Shown piece by piece: positions 26,610 through 35,054 of a DNA stretch of 59,035 nucleotides (position 1 is the first letter of the stretch; every line of letters starts with the position of its first letter). The stretch comes from an uncultured Prevotellaceae bacterium (lineage in GTDB: Bacteria; Bacteroidota; Bacteroidia; Bacteroidales; Muribaculaceae), in NCBI GenBank assembly GCA_900318645.1, contig ONLH01000017.1, forward strand, positions 1 through 59,035, in the 5' to 3' direction. The notes under the pieces are model-generated. The model ran no database searches and was not told the DNA's origin. It saw only the letters and a list, made by a program, of their open reading frames with translations. A program made the position numbers and the translations under genes.

Positions 26610-28277
26610 ATGATGAATTACACTAAAAACCTCCTGAGCACGCTTGCGTTGCTCCTCATGTCGTCATCGGCCATTAACGCCGGCAACATCAGTGCCAACA
26701 CGGCTCGTCAAGTGGCCAACAACTTTGTTAAACAGCTGTCGGCTGCTCCTGGTTCGTTCCGTGCTACAGCCTTGAGTGATCTGATGCTCGCTCACGCCGA
26801 ACCCTCATCAACCGCCCTTGGCGCCAACGACTACTATGCCTTTAACATCAAGGGTGGCGGTTTTATCATTATCGCTGGCGAAGACCGTGCCGCCCAAGTG
26901 CTGGGCTACAGCGACCGGGGGCGCATCGATTTCAACAACCTGCCTGCACCGCTCGAAGACCTGCTGAAGGGTTACAAGAAGGAGATTGAGTACCTGCAGA
27001 CCTACAAAGGCAATGACTTGGTGGTCAACCATCCCACCCTCAAAGCTACGAGCTCGGTAGATCCGCTCATCAAGACGACATGGGGCCAGGAAGACCCCTA
27101 TGACTGGCAGTGCCCCGTTTATCAGGGACAATACTGCGTCGTGGGCTGCGTTGCCACCGCGATGGCCCAAGTGATGAACTACTGGCAATACCCGACCCAG
27201 TGCGATGGTCTATCAGCATTCTACAGTAATGGGTATGGACGTGTGGGTGCATTGCCCGCTACTACATTTGACTACAGCTTGATGCTGGATTCCTACTGCC
27301 ATTGGGATTGGGATAACAGCCAACTGGTTCAAGACACTTATACCGAGGCCCAAGCACAGGAAGTCGCAAAGTTGGGCCGCTACTGCGGTCAAGCAGCAAA
27401 TATGCAATACAGCCCCGAAGGCAGTGGAGCCTATACTTGGGACCAATTGGAGGCTATGAAGAACTTCGGCTACAGCAACAATGCCCAAGATGTAACAAAA
27501 GGCAGCGGCGGCTGGAGTTGGGGCGGAAGCAGCGGCTACACAACAGCACAATGGGAAGCCATGATCAAGACAGAACTTGACGCCGGTCGTCCCATCCTGT
27601 ATTCGGCCAATGACCCAAGCGCCGGCGGTCACGCCTTCATCTGTGACGGCTATAACACCAGCAACTATTTCCATTTCAACTTCGGCTGGTACGGCACCTG
27701 CGACGGCTGGTATGTGTCCACCGCGCTGAACATGATTCATCGCGAGGGTGATCAGCTGAAGTTCAATTCTGACCATGAGATGCTCATCGGCGTGGAGCCC
27801 CCAGCCTACTGCATCTTCACTACCGACGGCATCAATGCCGATGAAGGTCTGATGGTACTCGGCGAGACCATGAGTGCCGATGCGCTCAATGTCAAACTCA
27901 GGACCAATTACAACAACGTCAACCTGATGTTTACGCTGACTGATGGCAATGGCAACAACGTCTGCAACGGCAATACGATCACCATCAACAAGAACAGCTT
28001 TGAGCAAGGGAGCACGGTGACAGGCAACATCACTCTCCCCGAAACCCTGGAAGCTGGCAGTTACAACATCAAGCTGTACTACTCGACCGGCAGTGACTTC
28101 CAGACCGTCACGACCGCTGCAGGATCGTTGCAAGTCGTCGGTCATCTCGCTAAATACAACGAACCGTTCACCATCGGTGATGTCACCAAGACCATCAATT
28201 ACCTGCTGGATGGTTCCCAAACCGTCCTCAGCATCAAGGACGTCACAACCCTGATCAATTACCTGCTGTCGGAATAA
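26610..28277 (+). CDS. Second C10 (streptopain-like) cysteine protease, paralogue
   Basis: A 555-residue paralogue of the upstream protease with the same plan: signal peptide (1-24), Spi-type prodomain (YYAFNIKGGGFIIIAGEDRA), catalytic domain with Cys180 (GCVATAMAQVMNYW) and His341 (GGHAFICDGY), beta-sandwich and a dockerin-like tail (FTIGDVTKTINYLL, LSIKDVTTLINYLL) that again lacks calcium ligands. Codon use is less GC-biased than in its neighbour, so the two are not a recent duplication. A Gly/Ser/Trp-rich insertion (about 298-309) precedes the substrate-pocket region. Two similar proteases side by side suggest different cleavage preferences. Function class is certain. Confidence 0.93.
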   Translation: MMNYTKNLLSTLALLLMSSSAINAGNISANTARQVANNFVKQLSAAPGSFRATALSDLMLAHAEPSSTALGANDYYAFNIKGGGFIIIAGEDRAAQVLGYSDRGRIDFNNLPAPLEDLLKGYKKEIEYLQTYKGNDLVVNHPTLKATSSVDPLIKTTWGQEDPYDWQCPVYQGQYCVVGCVATAMAQVMNYWQYPTQCDGLSAFYSNGYGRVGALPATTFDYSLMLDSYCHWDWDNSQLVQDTYTEAQAQEVAKLGRYCGQAANMQYSPEGSGAYTWDQLEAMKNFGYSNNAQDVTKGSGGWSWGGSSGYTTAQWEAMIKTELDAGRPILYSANDPSAGGHAFICDGYNTSNYFHFNFGWYGTCDGWYVSTALNMIHREGDQLKFNSDHEMLIGVEPPAYCIFTTDGINADEGLMVLGETMSADALNVKLRTNYNNVNLMFTLTDGNGNNVCNGNTITINKNSFEQGSTVTGNITLPETLEAGSYNIKLYYSTGSDFQTVTTAAGSLQVVGHLAKYNEPFTIGDVTKTINYLLDGSQTVLSIKDVTTLINYLLSE

Positions 28278-28312
28278 CACCGGCTGCACAGAGGGGCACA
28301 AAAAAATGGGGG

Positions 28313-28350
28313 GCTGAGTTATCAAGGTGACTCAGTCCCTCATTTTGTCT
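28313..28350. terminator. Terminator between C10 protease and fabD
   Basis: GGGCTGAGT and ACTCAGTCCC pair with one bulged base around a short loop. The hairpin lies between two genes that converge here, so it can serve both. Confidence 0.6.
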
Positions 28351-28370
28351 GGTTGGTTCCCGCAGGAGGA

Positions 28371-29249
28371 TTATTGGCGACCTGACACGACGACGTCGCG
28401 GCTGGTCTTGCCGATCAGGCCTTGCAGCACCTTGCCCGGGCCCAGTTCCTCGGCCTCGGTCATGCCGTCGGCGACCATATTGGCAACGATGTGGCTCCAA
28501 CGCACGGGAGCGGTCAACTGTTGCAGCAGGTTAGCCTTGATTTCGGCAGGATCGGTGTGGGGCTTGGCGTCCACGTCCTGATAGATGGGGCAAACGGGAG
28601 CCGAGAAGTCGGCAGCCTCGATAGCCTCGGCCAACTCAGCACGAGCGGGTTCCATCAGGGGCGAGTGGAAAGCGCCACCCACCTTGAGGGGCAACGCACG
28701 GCGTGCGCCAGCCTCCTTGAACTTGGCACAAGCCTCCTCGATAGCGGCAATCTCACCCGAGATAACCACCTGTCCGGGGCAGTTGTAGTTGGCAGGAACG
28801 CAGATGCCGTCGATAGTGGCACAGATTTCCTCTACCTTCTCGTCGGGCAGGCCGATGATGGCAGCCATCGTCGAGGGGGCAGCCTCACAAGCCTTCTGCA
28901 TCGCCAGGGCACGAGCCTCGACCAGCTTCAGACCCTGCTCAAAGGGCAGTGCACCAGCGGCAACGAGGGCCGAGAACTCACCGAGTGAGTGGCCGGCAAC
29001 CATATCGGGCTTGAACTCGTCACCCATGGTGAGCGCGAGAATCACGGAGTGCAGGAATACAGCGGGCTGAGTGACCTTGGTCTGCTTGAGGTCGTCCTCG
29101 GTGCCTTCAAACATGAGGTCGGTGATGCGGAAACCCAGCACCTCATTGGCTTTTTCAAACAATTCTTTGGCCTGGGGATTGTTGTCATACAGGTCCTTAC
29201 CCATACCGACAAACTGTGCGCCCTGACCGGGGAATACGAATGCTTTCAT
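28371..29249 (-). CDS. fabD: Malonyl-CoA:ACP transacylase
   Basis: A 292-residue enzyme that moves the malonyl group from CoA to acyl carrier protein for fatty acid synthesis in the cytoplasm. It begins with the family hallmark FVFPGQGAQFVGMG, carries the nucleophile Ser88 in GHSLGEFSALVA, and a later GGAFHSPLM with the catalytic histidine. Length and motifs are standard. It stands alone, preceded by a TACCTTTG -7 box and a repeat-rich gap before queC. It could also supply malonyl-ACP to other pathways, but nothing here requires that. Confidence 0.97.
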   Translation of the reverse strand: MKAFVFPGQGAQFVGMGKDLYDNNPQAKELFEKANEVLGFRITDLMFEGTEDDLKQTKVTQPAVFLHSVILALTMGDEFKPDMVAGHSLGEFSALVAAGALPFEQGLKLVEARALAMQKACEAAPSTMAAIIGLPDEKVEEICATIDGICVPANYNCPGQVVISGEIAAIEEACAKFKEAGARRALPLKVGGAFHSPLMEPARAELAEAIEAADFSAPVCPIYQDVDAKPHTDPAEIKANLLQQLTAPVRWSHIVANMVADGMTEAEELGPGKVLQGLIGKTSRDVVVSGRQ

Positions 29250-29306
29250 TGTCTATTTATTTTATAATTAATGTTGATTACAGCTATTTTTCTGCAAATG
29301 CGGCTG

Positions 29307-29314
29307 CAAAGGTA
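29307..29314 (-). promoter_or_regulatory. -7 box of fabD
   Basis: TACCTTTG on the minus strand lies 57 bp before the fabD start. The -33 element is not clear. Confidence 0.5.
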
Positions 29315-29349
29315 GTAATTTTTTTAGATAATAGTTGATTGCTTTTTTA

Positions 29350-29466
29350 GTTAATAGTGAATAGTGGATAGTGAATAGTTTTAAAATAAACATCCAATCT
29401 ATTGATTTTCAACAAAATAGTCAACCTTCTCTAAACTATTAACTATTATCTATTATCTATTAACTC
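29350..29466. repeat. Degenerate heptamer repeats in inverted orientation
   Basis: A left block of repeats (GTTAATAGTGAATAGTGGAT and following, 29350-29382) and a right block of the complementary type (CTATTAACTATTATCTATTA and following, 29433-29466) can fold into a long imperfect hairpin between queC and fabD. Similar ATAGTGA/CTATTAA arrays occur in other Bacteroidales gaps. Confidence 0.6.
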
Positions 29467-29470
29467 TCAA

Positions 29471-30124
29471 CTATGCCAAGTATTCGGTGGGGTCGTCGAT
29501 GCCGGCTTCCTTGAGAGCTTGACGGCGCTCGGTGCAGGTGCCGCAGGTGCCGCAGTGTTTTTCGCCGCCCTTGTAGCAGGAATAGGTCTCGCTATAGTCA
29601 AGGCCCAGGGCAGCGCCGTGGCGGGCGATATCAGCCTTACTCAAGTCGGTATAGGGAGCAAAGACCTTGATGTTCTCATAGGTGCCAGTCATCATAGCCG
29701 TACTCATGGCTTCGATAAAGGGCGAGCGACAGTCCGGATAGATGGAGTGGTCGCCGGCATGGTTGGCAATCATCACGCGCTTGAGGCCGTTGCTCTCGGC
29801 TATACCGCAGGCAATAGCCAGCATGATGCCGTTGCGGAACGGCACCACCGTGGATTTCATGTTCTCGTCGTTGTAATTTCCGTCGGGGATGGCGTCGGCA
29901 CTCTCAAGCAAGGCGCTTTTGAAATACTTGTGCATGAAGTCCAAAGGGATAATCAAATGCTTGATACCCAAACGTTTGCAGTGCATGATAGCACACTGGC
30001 GCTCACGGCCGTTCTGAGTGCTGCCATAGTCAAAGGTTATGGCCATGGCAATCTGGTCCTTGTATTCATAGAGCATGGTCGTCGAGTCCATGCCGCCCGA
30101 GGTAATGATTACTGCGTCTTTCAT
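29471..30124 (-). CDS. queC: 7-cyano-7-deazaguanine synthase
   Basis: About 217 residues from the ATG at 30124; a longer frame from 30223 would overlap queF. It converts 7-carboxy-7-deazaguanine to preQ0 with ATP and ammonia, in the queuosine tRNA pathway. The ATP-pyrophosphatase P-loop is SGGMDSTT near the N-terminus, and the C-terminus has the zinc-binding cysteines of CYKGGEKHCGTCGTC. It starts 1 bp after the queF stop, so the two are cotranscribed and catalyse consecutive steps. No preQ1 riboswitch is visible in the short leader upstream of queF. Confidence 0.96.
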   Translation of the reverse strand: MKDAVIITSGGMDSTTMLYEYKDQIAMAITFDYGSTQNGRERQCAIMHCKRLGIKHLIIPLDFMHKYFKSALLESADAIPDGNYNDENMKSTVVPFRNGIMLAIACGIAESNGLKRVMIANHAGDHSIYPDCRSPFIEAMSTAMMTGTYENIKVFAPYTDLSKADIARHGAALGLDYSETYSCYKGGEKHCGTCGTCTERRQALKEAGIDDPTEYLA

Positions 30125-30125
30125 G

Positions 30126-30596
30126 TCAATCGTTATGGAAATTGCTGATGAGGCGGGCGCGCACCATGTCCTGATGCTCACTGTCGCCAAAGTTGGCAAA
30201 AGGCTTGATACTGATGCCGCCACGGGGATTAAACAACCCGATGACCTCCAGATACTTGGGATCCATCAGCTTGACCAGGTCCTTCATGATGATGTTGACA
30301 CAATCCTCATGGAAATCGCCGTGGTTGCGGAAGCTGAACAGATAGAGCTTCAGGCTCTTGCTCTCGACCATGCGCTGGCGAGGGATATAGTTGATAATGA
30401 TATGGCCGAAGTCGGGCTGACCCGTCTTGGGACACAACGAGGTGAACTCGGGACAATCGAGCGTCACCACATATTCGTTCTCAGGGTGCTTGTTCTCGAA
30501 GGTCTCCAGCACGTCGGGACGGTAATCAAACTCATACTGCGTGCCCTGGTTTCCCAGCAGCGACACTCCTTCAAGTTCTTGTTCGGTTCTTGACAT
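30126..30596 (-). CDS. queF: NADPH-dependent preQ0 reductase
   Basis: About 156 residues from the ATG at 30596 ([10 protein letters not shown]); a second in-frame ATG lies 9 bp upstream at 30605. It reduces the nitrile of preQ0 to the amine of preQ1. The family motif with the active cysteine is [14 protein letters not shown], followed by [20 protein letters not shown] for cofactor binding. Length fits the short, unimodular QueF type. It forms an operon with queC (1-bp gap). A TAATTTTG box lies 28 bp upstream. Confidence 0.97.
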   Translation of the reverse strand: MSRTEQELEGVSLLGNQGTQYEFDYRPDVLETFENKHPENEYVVTLDCPEFTSLCPKTGQPDFGHIIINYIPRQRMVESKSLKLYLFSFRNHGDFHEDCVNIIMKDLVKLMDPKYLEVIGLFNPRGGISIKPFANFGDSEHQDMVRARLISNFHND

Positions 30597-30624
30597 AATA
30601 TCCAATGTTTTTGTTTTTGGACTG

Positions 30625-30632
30625 CAAAATTA
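30625..30632 (-). promoter_or_regulatory. -7 box of queF-queC
   Basis: TAATTTTG on the minus strand, 28 bp before the queF start. The -33 element is unclear. Confidence 0.5.
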
Positions 30633-30671
30633 GTAAAAAAACGCCATCCTGATGCCAATGGCCAGCCAGAA

Positions 30672-31382
30672 TCACCTATCGAGCAAGAGATCCAGAGCAA
30701 AACGAGCGGCATTCGGTCCTTGAGGTTCAAGGAGTTCCAGGCTTTTCAGTGCATTCACCCTAACGGACTGCTCCACATCATCACAGCAGTTGAGCAACAG
30801 ATGACGGCTATAGGCGACGGTGAACTCGGGATGCCCCTGGAAAGTGACTACCTGATGACCAATCCTGAAGGACTCGTTACGGCAAAAGTCACTGGTTGCA
30901 CATCTCACAGCCCCAGGAGGCAGAGTCATCACTTGATCGTGATGGCTGTACAGCAAGTGCATCTGGTCATTGGGGAAGTAGGATTTCATTTGTTCATCAA
31001 GCACTTGTGAGGCGCGAATTCCAGCGCCAAATCCACCTTCGTAGGGCTCCACAGTGCCACCCAAGGCTCGCGCGATTGCCTGATGTCCGAAACAGACGCC
31101 CATCAATCGGGCTCCGAGAGCATAGGCTCTTTCTATCCACTTGAGCAGCTCAACAATCCACGGCTTGTCACTGTAGGCCGAATCAAGACTGCCAGGAACC
31201 AGATAGATCTCATCGGTATTAATATCCTGCGGCAGTTCTCCTTGCCAAGTCTGGTAAATCCTATAGGTCACCTGTTCGCCGATAGCGGCAAACAGATCCA
31301 TGAACAAGGATTCATAGTTGGGGATGAAATCAGGCAAGCGACCCGGGAACGTGTCGCACAACAGGATGTTGATGCGCGTCAT
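30672..31382 (-). CDS. Class I glutamine amidotransferase-like protein
   Basis: A 236-residue protein with the class I glutaminase triad: Cys97 in GVCFGHQAIA and His184/Glu186 in FQGHPEF. It most resembles the stand-alone GMP-synthase-like amidotransferases, which may hydrolyse gamma-glutamyl compounds or donate ammonia to an unknown partner. It overlaps the HD-domain gene by 4 bp (ATGA), so the two are translationally coupled. No synthetase subunit is adjacent. Fold certain; the substrate is unknown. Confidence 0.85.
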   Translation of the reverse strand: MTRINILLCDTFPGRLPDFIPNYESLFMDLFAAIGEQVTYRIYQTWQGELPQDINTDEIYLVPGSLDSAYSDKPWIVELLKWIERAYALGARLMGVCFGHQAIARALGGTVEPYEGGFGAGIRASQVLDEQMKSYFPNDQMHLLYSHHDQVMTLPPGAVRCATSDFCRNESFRIGHQVVTFQGHPEFTVAYSRHLLLNCCDDVEQSVRVNALKSLELLEPQGPNAARFALDLLLDR

Positions 31383-32011
31383 AATTCGTCAATCTCCTCT
31401 CCCGTGCGTTCCATGATGCTGGCAGCCAAGCCGTCGGCGGTTTGGATGATGGTGACGAGAGGATAGAGTTTGCGGGCAGCGTCGTAGTTACGCACGTCCT
31501 CATAGCTGTTCTGATTCACGCCCCAAGCGCCCATATGCCAACGGATAGCGAGCATCTCGTCGTCATTCAGCGGCAGGCCGCTGCACAGCAAGAGCGTCAG
31601 CGACTTCTCGCCATGTCCCATCGGGAAGCCCTTATAGGTGATTTTGTAACCCTCGGCGTCTTCCCAGATGCCCAGCGCATTCTTGCGTTTCTTAATTGAG
31701 CGCTTGTAGATATCGCACTTGCACACATCGTGCAGCAGGCTGGCGAGGATAATACTGTCGCGCTTCACCTCGTGTTCCAGGCTGGGCTCGATGGCCTTCA
31801 TCGCTTCCCAGACGGCAAGTGCCGCCTTGCAGGTGTTGAGGGAGTGCTTTGCCAAGCCACCCTCGGTGTTCAAGTGATGACCGGCCGAAGCAGGAGCGGT
31901 AAAAAAGCCCCAAGCCTCTAAATCACCTATCACGTCCTCGATGCCTTCGCGTCCAGTAGAGCGCAACAGTTCGAGGATTTCTTCTTTACAATTGATATCA
32001 CTGGTTTTCAT
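31379..32011 (-). CDS. HD-domain hydrolase-like protein
   Basis: A 210-residue protein with an HD metal-binding core: His56 in LAKHSLNT, the His94-Asp95 doublet in SLLHDVCKCD, and later histidines in FPMGHGEKS and IRWHMGAWG. HD proteins of this length are often phosphohydrolases acting on nucleotides. It is followed by the overlapping amidotransferase gene, suggesting a shared nucleotide or amine metabolism role. The HD fold is clear; the reaction is not. Confidence 0.8.
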   Translation of the reverse strand: MKTSDINCKEEILELLRSTGREGIEDVIGDLEAWGFFTAPASAGHHLNTEGGLAKHSLNTCKAALAVWEAMKAIEPSLEHEVKRDSIILASLLHDVCKCDIYKRSIKKRKNALGIWEDAEGYKITYKGFPMGHGEKSLTLLLCSGLPLNDDEMLAIRWHMGAWGVNQNSYEDVRNYDAARKLYPLVTIIQTADGLAASIMERTGEEIDEL

Positions 32012-32107
32012 TGCAGAATCATGAGATTATTAATCTTGTCGATCGTCATGCACGCACGGAGAAAACGGGCAAAACGGATATAACGGACTAAACGGATGGA
32101 AAAAGGA

Positions 32108-32911
32108 CTAACCCTTCACAAGCCTGGTCGGCTTGTAGCCATGCTCGCGGCGGTACTTACGCACGTCGCGGAATAGGTCGGTGGCGTAAACGAAGTTGTT
32201 CAGGTCATCATTGTCCACGTTATAGATCTCGTCCTTGGTGCCGATCCAGCCCACATGTCCCTTATTGATAAAGACGATATTCTCGCCGATGCCCATCACT
32301 GAGTTCATATCATGGGTGTTGATAATCGTGGTAATGCCGAACTCGTGGGTAATGTCACTCAAGAGTTCATCGATGACAATCGATGTCTTGGGATCAAGAC
32401 CGGAGTTAGGCTCGTCACAGAAGAGGTACCTGGGGTTCAGAGCAATGGCGCGGGCAATGGCGCAACGCTTCTGCATACCGCCTGACAATTCGCTGGGAAA
32501 CTTGTTCTCACTCCCTGTGAGATTCACGCGGTCGATACAGAACTGGGCACGATCCCGCATCTCGCTGTTGGACATGCCACCAAACATGACCAGCGGGAAC
32601 ATCACATTGCCCATCACGGTCTCGCTGTCGAACAGTGCCGACCCCTGGAAGAGCATACCGATTTCCTTACGCAGGCCCTTGCGCTGCTTACGGTCCATTT
32701 TAGTAATATCACGGCCGTCGTACAAAATCTCGCCCTCATCGGGGTCAAACAGGCCGACGATGTTCTTGATAAACACCGTCTTACCGGAACCCGATTGGCC
32801 GATGATGAGGTTAGTTTTACCGTCATAGAGCTTGCAACTCACGTCAAAAAGGACTTGACGAGTGCCACCTTCTTCCTTAAAGGACTTGGATAGATGCTTG
32901 ACTTCTATCAT
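32108..32911 (-). CDS. ABC transporter ATPase of the Mla/Mce type
   Basis: A 267-residue ATPase with Walker A GQSGSGKTVF, signature LSGGMQKRCAIARAIAL, Walker B YLFCDEPNSGLDP and switch His in INTHDMNSV. The SGLDPKTS ending after Walker B and the permease beside it mark the MlaF-like group that moves phospholipids between the membranes. It follows the permease gene by 3 bp. A substrate-binding MCE protein (MlaD), often in such operons, is not encoded next to it here. Confidence 0.92.
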   Translation of the reverse strand: MIEVKHLSKSFKEEGGTRQVLFDVSCKLYDGKTNLIIGQSGSGKTVFIKNIVGLFDPDEGEILYDGRDITKMDRKQRKGLRKEIGMLFQGSALFDSETVMGNVMFPLVMFGGMSNSEMRDRAQFCIDRVNLTGSENKFPSELSGGMQKRCAIARAIALNPRYLFCDEPNSGLDPKTSIVIDELLSDITHEFGITTIINTHDMNSVMGIGENIVFINKGHVGWIGTKDEIYNVDNDDLNNFVYATDLFRDVRKYRREHGYKPTRLVKG

Positions 32912-32914
32912 AGT

Positions 32915-33661
32915 TTATAACAATAACAGGGTTAAGATGACGTCGGCTACCAGAATCATAATATTGCTCATCACCACAGTGTCAGTACTTGCCTTTCCCA
33001 CCTCGACTGAGCCACCTTGAACCGAATAGCCATAGTAGCAAGCGATAGTTGACATCAGGAAAGCAAAAAACAGCGACTTGATGAGGGCAAACCAGACGTA
33101 CCACGGAATAAACAGTGACTGGATACCGAAAATATAGGTGTCTGGGTCAACTATACCGGAAACGATACAGATGAGCCAACCGCCCAACAGGCTAGTGGCC
33201 ATACAGATGACAACCAGGAACGGCAGAATGGTGATCAGAGCCAATATCTTGGGGGCAGCCAGGAAGTTCGCACTATTGATACCCATGATATCCAGGGCGT
33301 CAATCTGTTCGGTGGCACGCATCGTACCGATCTCGCTGGCGATGTTTGAACCAATCTTACCCGACAAAATCAGGCACAGAATGGTAGACGAGAACTCCAG
33401 CAGAATGATTTCGCGAGTCGTCAATCCCACCGTGTAACGAGGCAGCAGCGGGTTGGAGATATTTAGCTTGATGAGGATGGTACACAGCGAGCCGATGAAC
33501 AACGACACAATGATGATAAGCGGTATCGAGTCAATACCCAATTTATAAATCTCGTTGAGATAACGTTTGAAGAAAACCTTCCACTTGTCAGGAATGGCGA
33601 TAACCCGCCACATGAACATGCAGTAGTCTCCAAACCTATCCAGCATTTTAGTCAATAACAT
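32915..33661 (-). CDS. ABC transporter permease of the Mla/Mce type
   Basis: About 248 residues from the ATG at 33661 (MLLTKMLDRF). A TTG at 33688 would extend it, but that codon lies inside the promoter -7 box, so it cannot be the start. It has five or six hydrophobic segments and the MlaE-type motif around SEIGTMRATEQIDALDIMGI. It forms the membrane channel of the lipid transporter with the ATPase gene 3 bp downstream. Confidence 0.92.
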   Translation of the reverse strand: MLLTKMLDRFGDYCMFMWRVIAIPDKWKVFFKRYLNEIYKLGIDSIPLIIIVSLFIGSLCTILIKLNISNPLLPRYTVGLTTREIILLEFSSTILCLILSGKIGSNIASEIGTMRATEQIDALDIMGINSANFLAAPKILALITILPFLVVICMATSLLGGWLICIVSGIVDPDTYIFGIQSLFIPWYVWFALIKSLFFAFLMSTIACYYGYSVQGGSVEVGKASTDTVVMSNIMILVADVILTLLLL

Positions 33662-33685
33662 ATCTTCTCTTTTTGTTTCAACCTG

Positions 33686-33693
33686 CAAAGATA
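33686..33693 (-). promoter_or_regulatory. -7 box of the Mla-type transporter operon
   Basis: TATCTTTG on the minus strand, 24 bp before the permease ATG. It decides the permease start by excluding the upstream TTG. Confidence 0.65.
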
Positions 33694-33757
33694 GAGAAAA
33701 GTTTTCAGTCAGCAGTTTACAAAAGCCAGTTTTTCGCTATTATCAATCTGGCTTTGG

Positions 33758-34327
33758 CTACAATAAAGAACTCTCGTCAATGAGGTTATTGAGCATGGCA
33801 TAAACGGTGAGACCCGCAACACTCTTAATACCTGTCTTGTGAGTGATGTTCTTGCGATGGCTGATAACCGTGTGAACGCTGACGCTGAGGGCATCGGCAA
33901 TTTCCTTGTTGGTTTTGCCCTGTGCCAGCTGCACGAGGACGGCTGTCTCACGTTTGGTCAGCTCATAATTGCCCTTGCTCGACTCTGTCTCACCTGGTGA
34001 CACCTGAGCCAAAGTTTCGATGATAACTGCACGGCTGTCACGGATCTCGGCCACTGCGTCATAAGCTTTCAACACATCACGCTCCACATACTGATAGACC
34101 AATGCCACCACTGCCATGGGATGCTCGCCGCGCAAGCTTGCAACGTCATCAACCAACGTGGGGTTAATAAGCAGGATATCAGGACGCGAAGCCACGATAC
34201 GCTCATCAAGTCGCTTGACATCCAGCTCTGGCTCCAGCACCTTAAAACGTATCTGTCCTTCCAGAATAGCCTTCAGTCCCTCAATGATGACTTCAGAAGG
34301 TTCAACAATCAATAATCGCTGTTTCAT
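33758..34327 (-). CDS. LuxR-type regulator with degenerate receiver domain
   Basis: A 189-residue protein with a CheY-like N-terminal half and a LuxR helix-turn-helix C-terminal half (LTKRETAVLVQLAQGKTNKEIADALSV, then VHTVISHRKNI). The usual phosphoacceptor Asp is replaced: the beta-3 motif reads DILLINPTL, with Asn where Asp is expected, and the N-terminal acidic pair is reduced to EPS. It probably signals without phosphorylation. It overlaps the hemerythrin-domain gene (34324-34327), so it may report on the iron or redox state sensed there. Confidence 0.85.
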   Translation of the reverse strand: MKQRLLIVEPSEVIIEGLKAILEGQIRFKVLEPELDVKRLDERIVASRPDILLINPTLVDDVASLRGEHPMAVVALVYQYVERDVLKAYDAVAEIRDSRAVIIETLAQVSPGETESSKGNYELTKRETAVLVQLAQGKTNKEIADALSVSVHTVISHRKNITHKTGIKSVAGLTVYAMLNNLIDESSLL

Positions 34328-35031
34328 TTCTTCAAGATGGCGTTTTCGAGATGTTTAACCAGCGGAACCATGATTTTCTCCTCAATGAAGGTGTGCTTCT
34401 TGAGGTCCTCGCTCAATCGCAGGATATCGTACACCACATCCAGCACGTTATCGTCATCAACTTGGGGCGGCACATACTTAAAGACAATATTCAACAGATC
34501 CCCCAGCTTGCCCTCGATGTCACTATGGCTATGGAGGAAGTCGGCCATCCTGTAAGTCGTGTCACGCTCACCAGCCATCAAAGCGCGGATGTGCGGGAAC
34601 ACCTTGTTCTCCTCGTGCATGAAGTGTTCTACCACTTCCTGCTTGTACTCCTTGAAGAAACTGATGAATACCATGCCGATGCGTCCGCCCAGTTTCTGGG
34701 CGATAGCATCGAGGTGACGCTCGATGTGCGGCAAGCGCTTATCAACATAATAGTTGTGGGACTTCTCCAAATAAGGCACAAGACCAGTCATGTCGGTGCC
34801 AAGAATCGCTGCCGTCGAGGGCACATAGTTGTTGAACGTATAGACATTACAGATGAGCAGAAAGAAGTCAGTATCTACCCCACTCTCCTCACACACATCG
34901 GCAATCGAACGGTCGCCAAAGCCCAAGGAAATGCCTAACCGTGTCAACATCGAGAGCAATGCCGGATGGGCTGTAATGAGGTCACTCAAGCGACTTTCGC
35001 TAGAAAACAGACGAGATTTGTTATCTTTCAT
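34324..35031 (-). CDS. Hemerythrin-domain protein, di-iron/redox sensing or repair type
   Basis: A 235-residue protein. Residues about 15-75 resemble the N-terminal helical domain of Ric/ScdA-type repair proteins (LITAHPALLSMLTRLGISLG). Residues about 90-230 form a four-helix hemerythrin bundle with the iron ligands His and Glu in KSHNYYVDKRLPHIE, HFMHEENKVFPHI, HSDIE and HTFIEEK. Roles include repair of iron-sulfur clusters after nitrosative stress or oxygen sensing. It is coupled to the regulator gene by a 4-bp overlap. Fold is firm; the exact role is inferred. Confidence 0.85.
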   Translation of the reverse strand: MKDNKSRLFSSESRLSDLITAHPALLSMLTRLGISLGFGDRSIADVCEESGVDTDFFLLICNVYTFNNYVPSTAAILGTDMTGLVPYLEKSHNYYVDKRLPHIERHLDAIAQKLGGRIGMVFISFFKEYKQEVVEHFMHEENKVFPHIRALMAGERDTTYRMADFLHSHSDIEGKLGDLLNIVFKYVPPQVDDDNVLDVVYDILRLSEDLKKHTFIEEKIMVPLVKHLENAILKK

Positions 35032-35054
35032 TTTAGTATATTTGGTAGTTATTA

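Noticed and set aside
27213-28325. 370-codon open frame opposite the second C10 protease
   Set aside because: Same reason; it would run through the protease and its terminator.
30606-30671. preQ1 riboswitch upstream of queF
   Set aside because: The gap is short, and the transcribed leader after the -7 box is about 28 bases, too short for a known preQ1 riboswitch fold.
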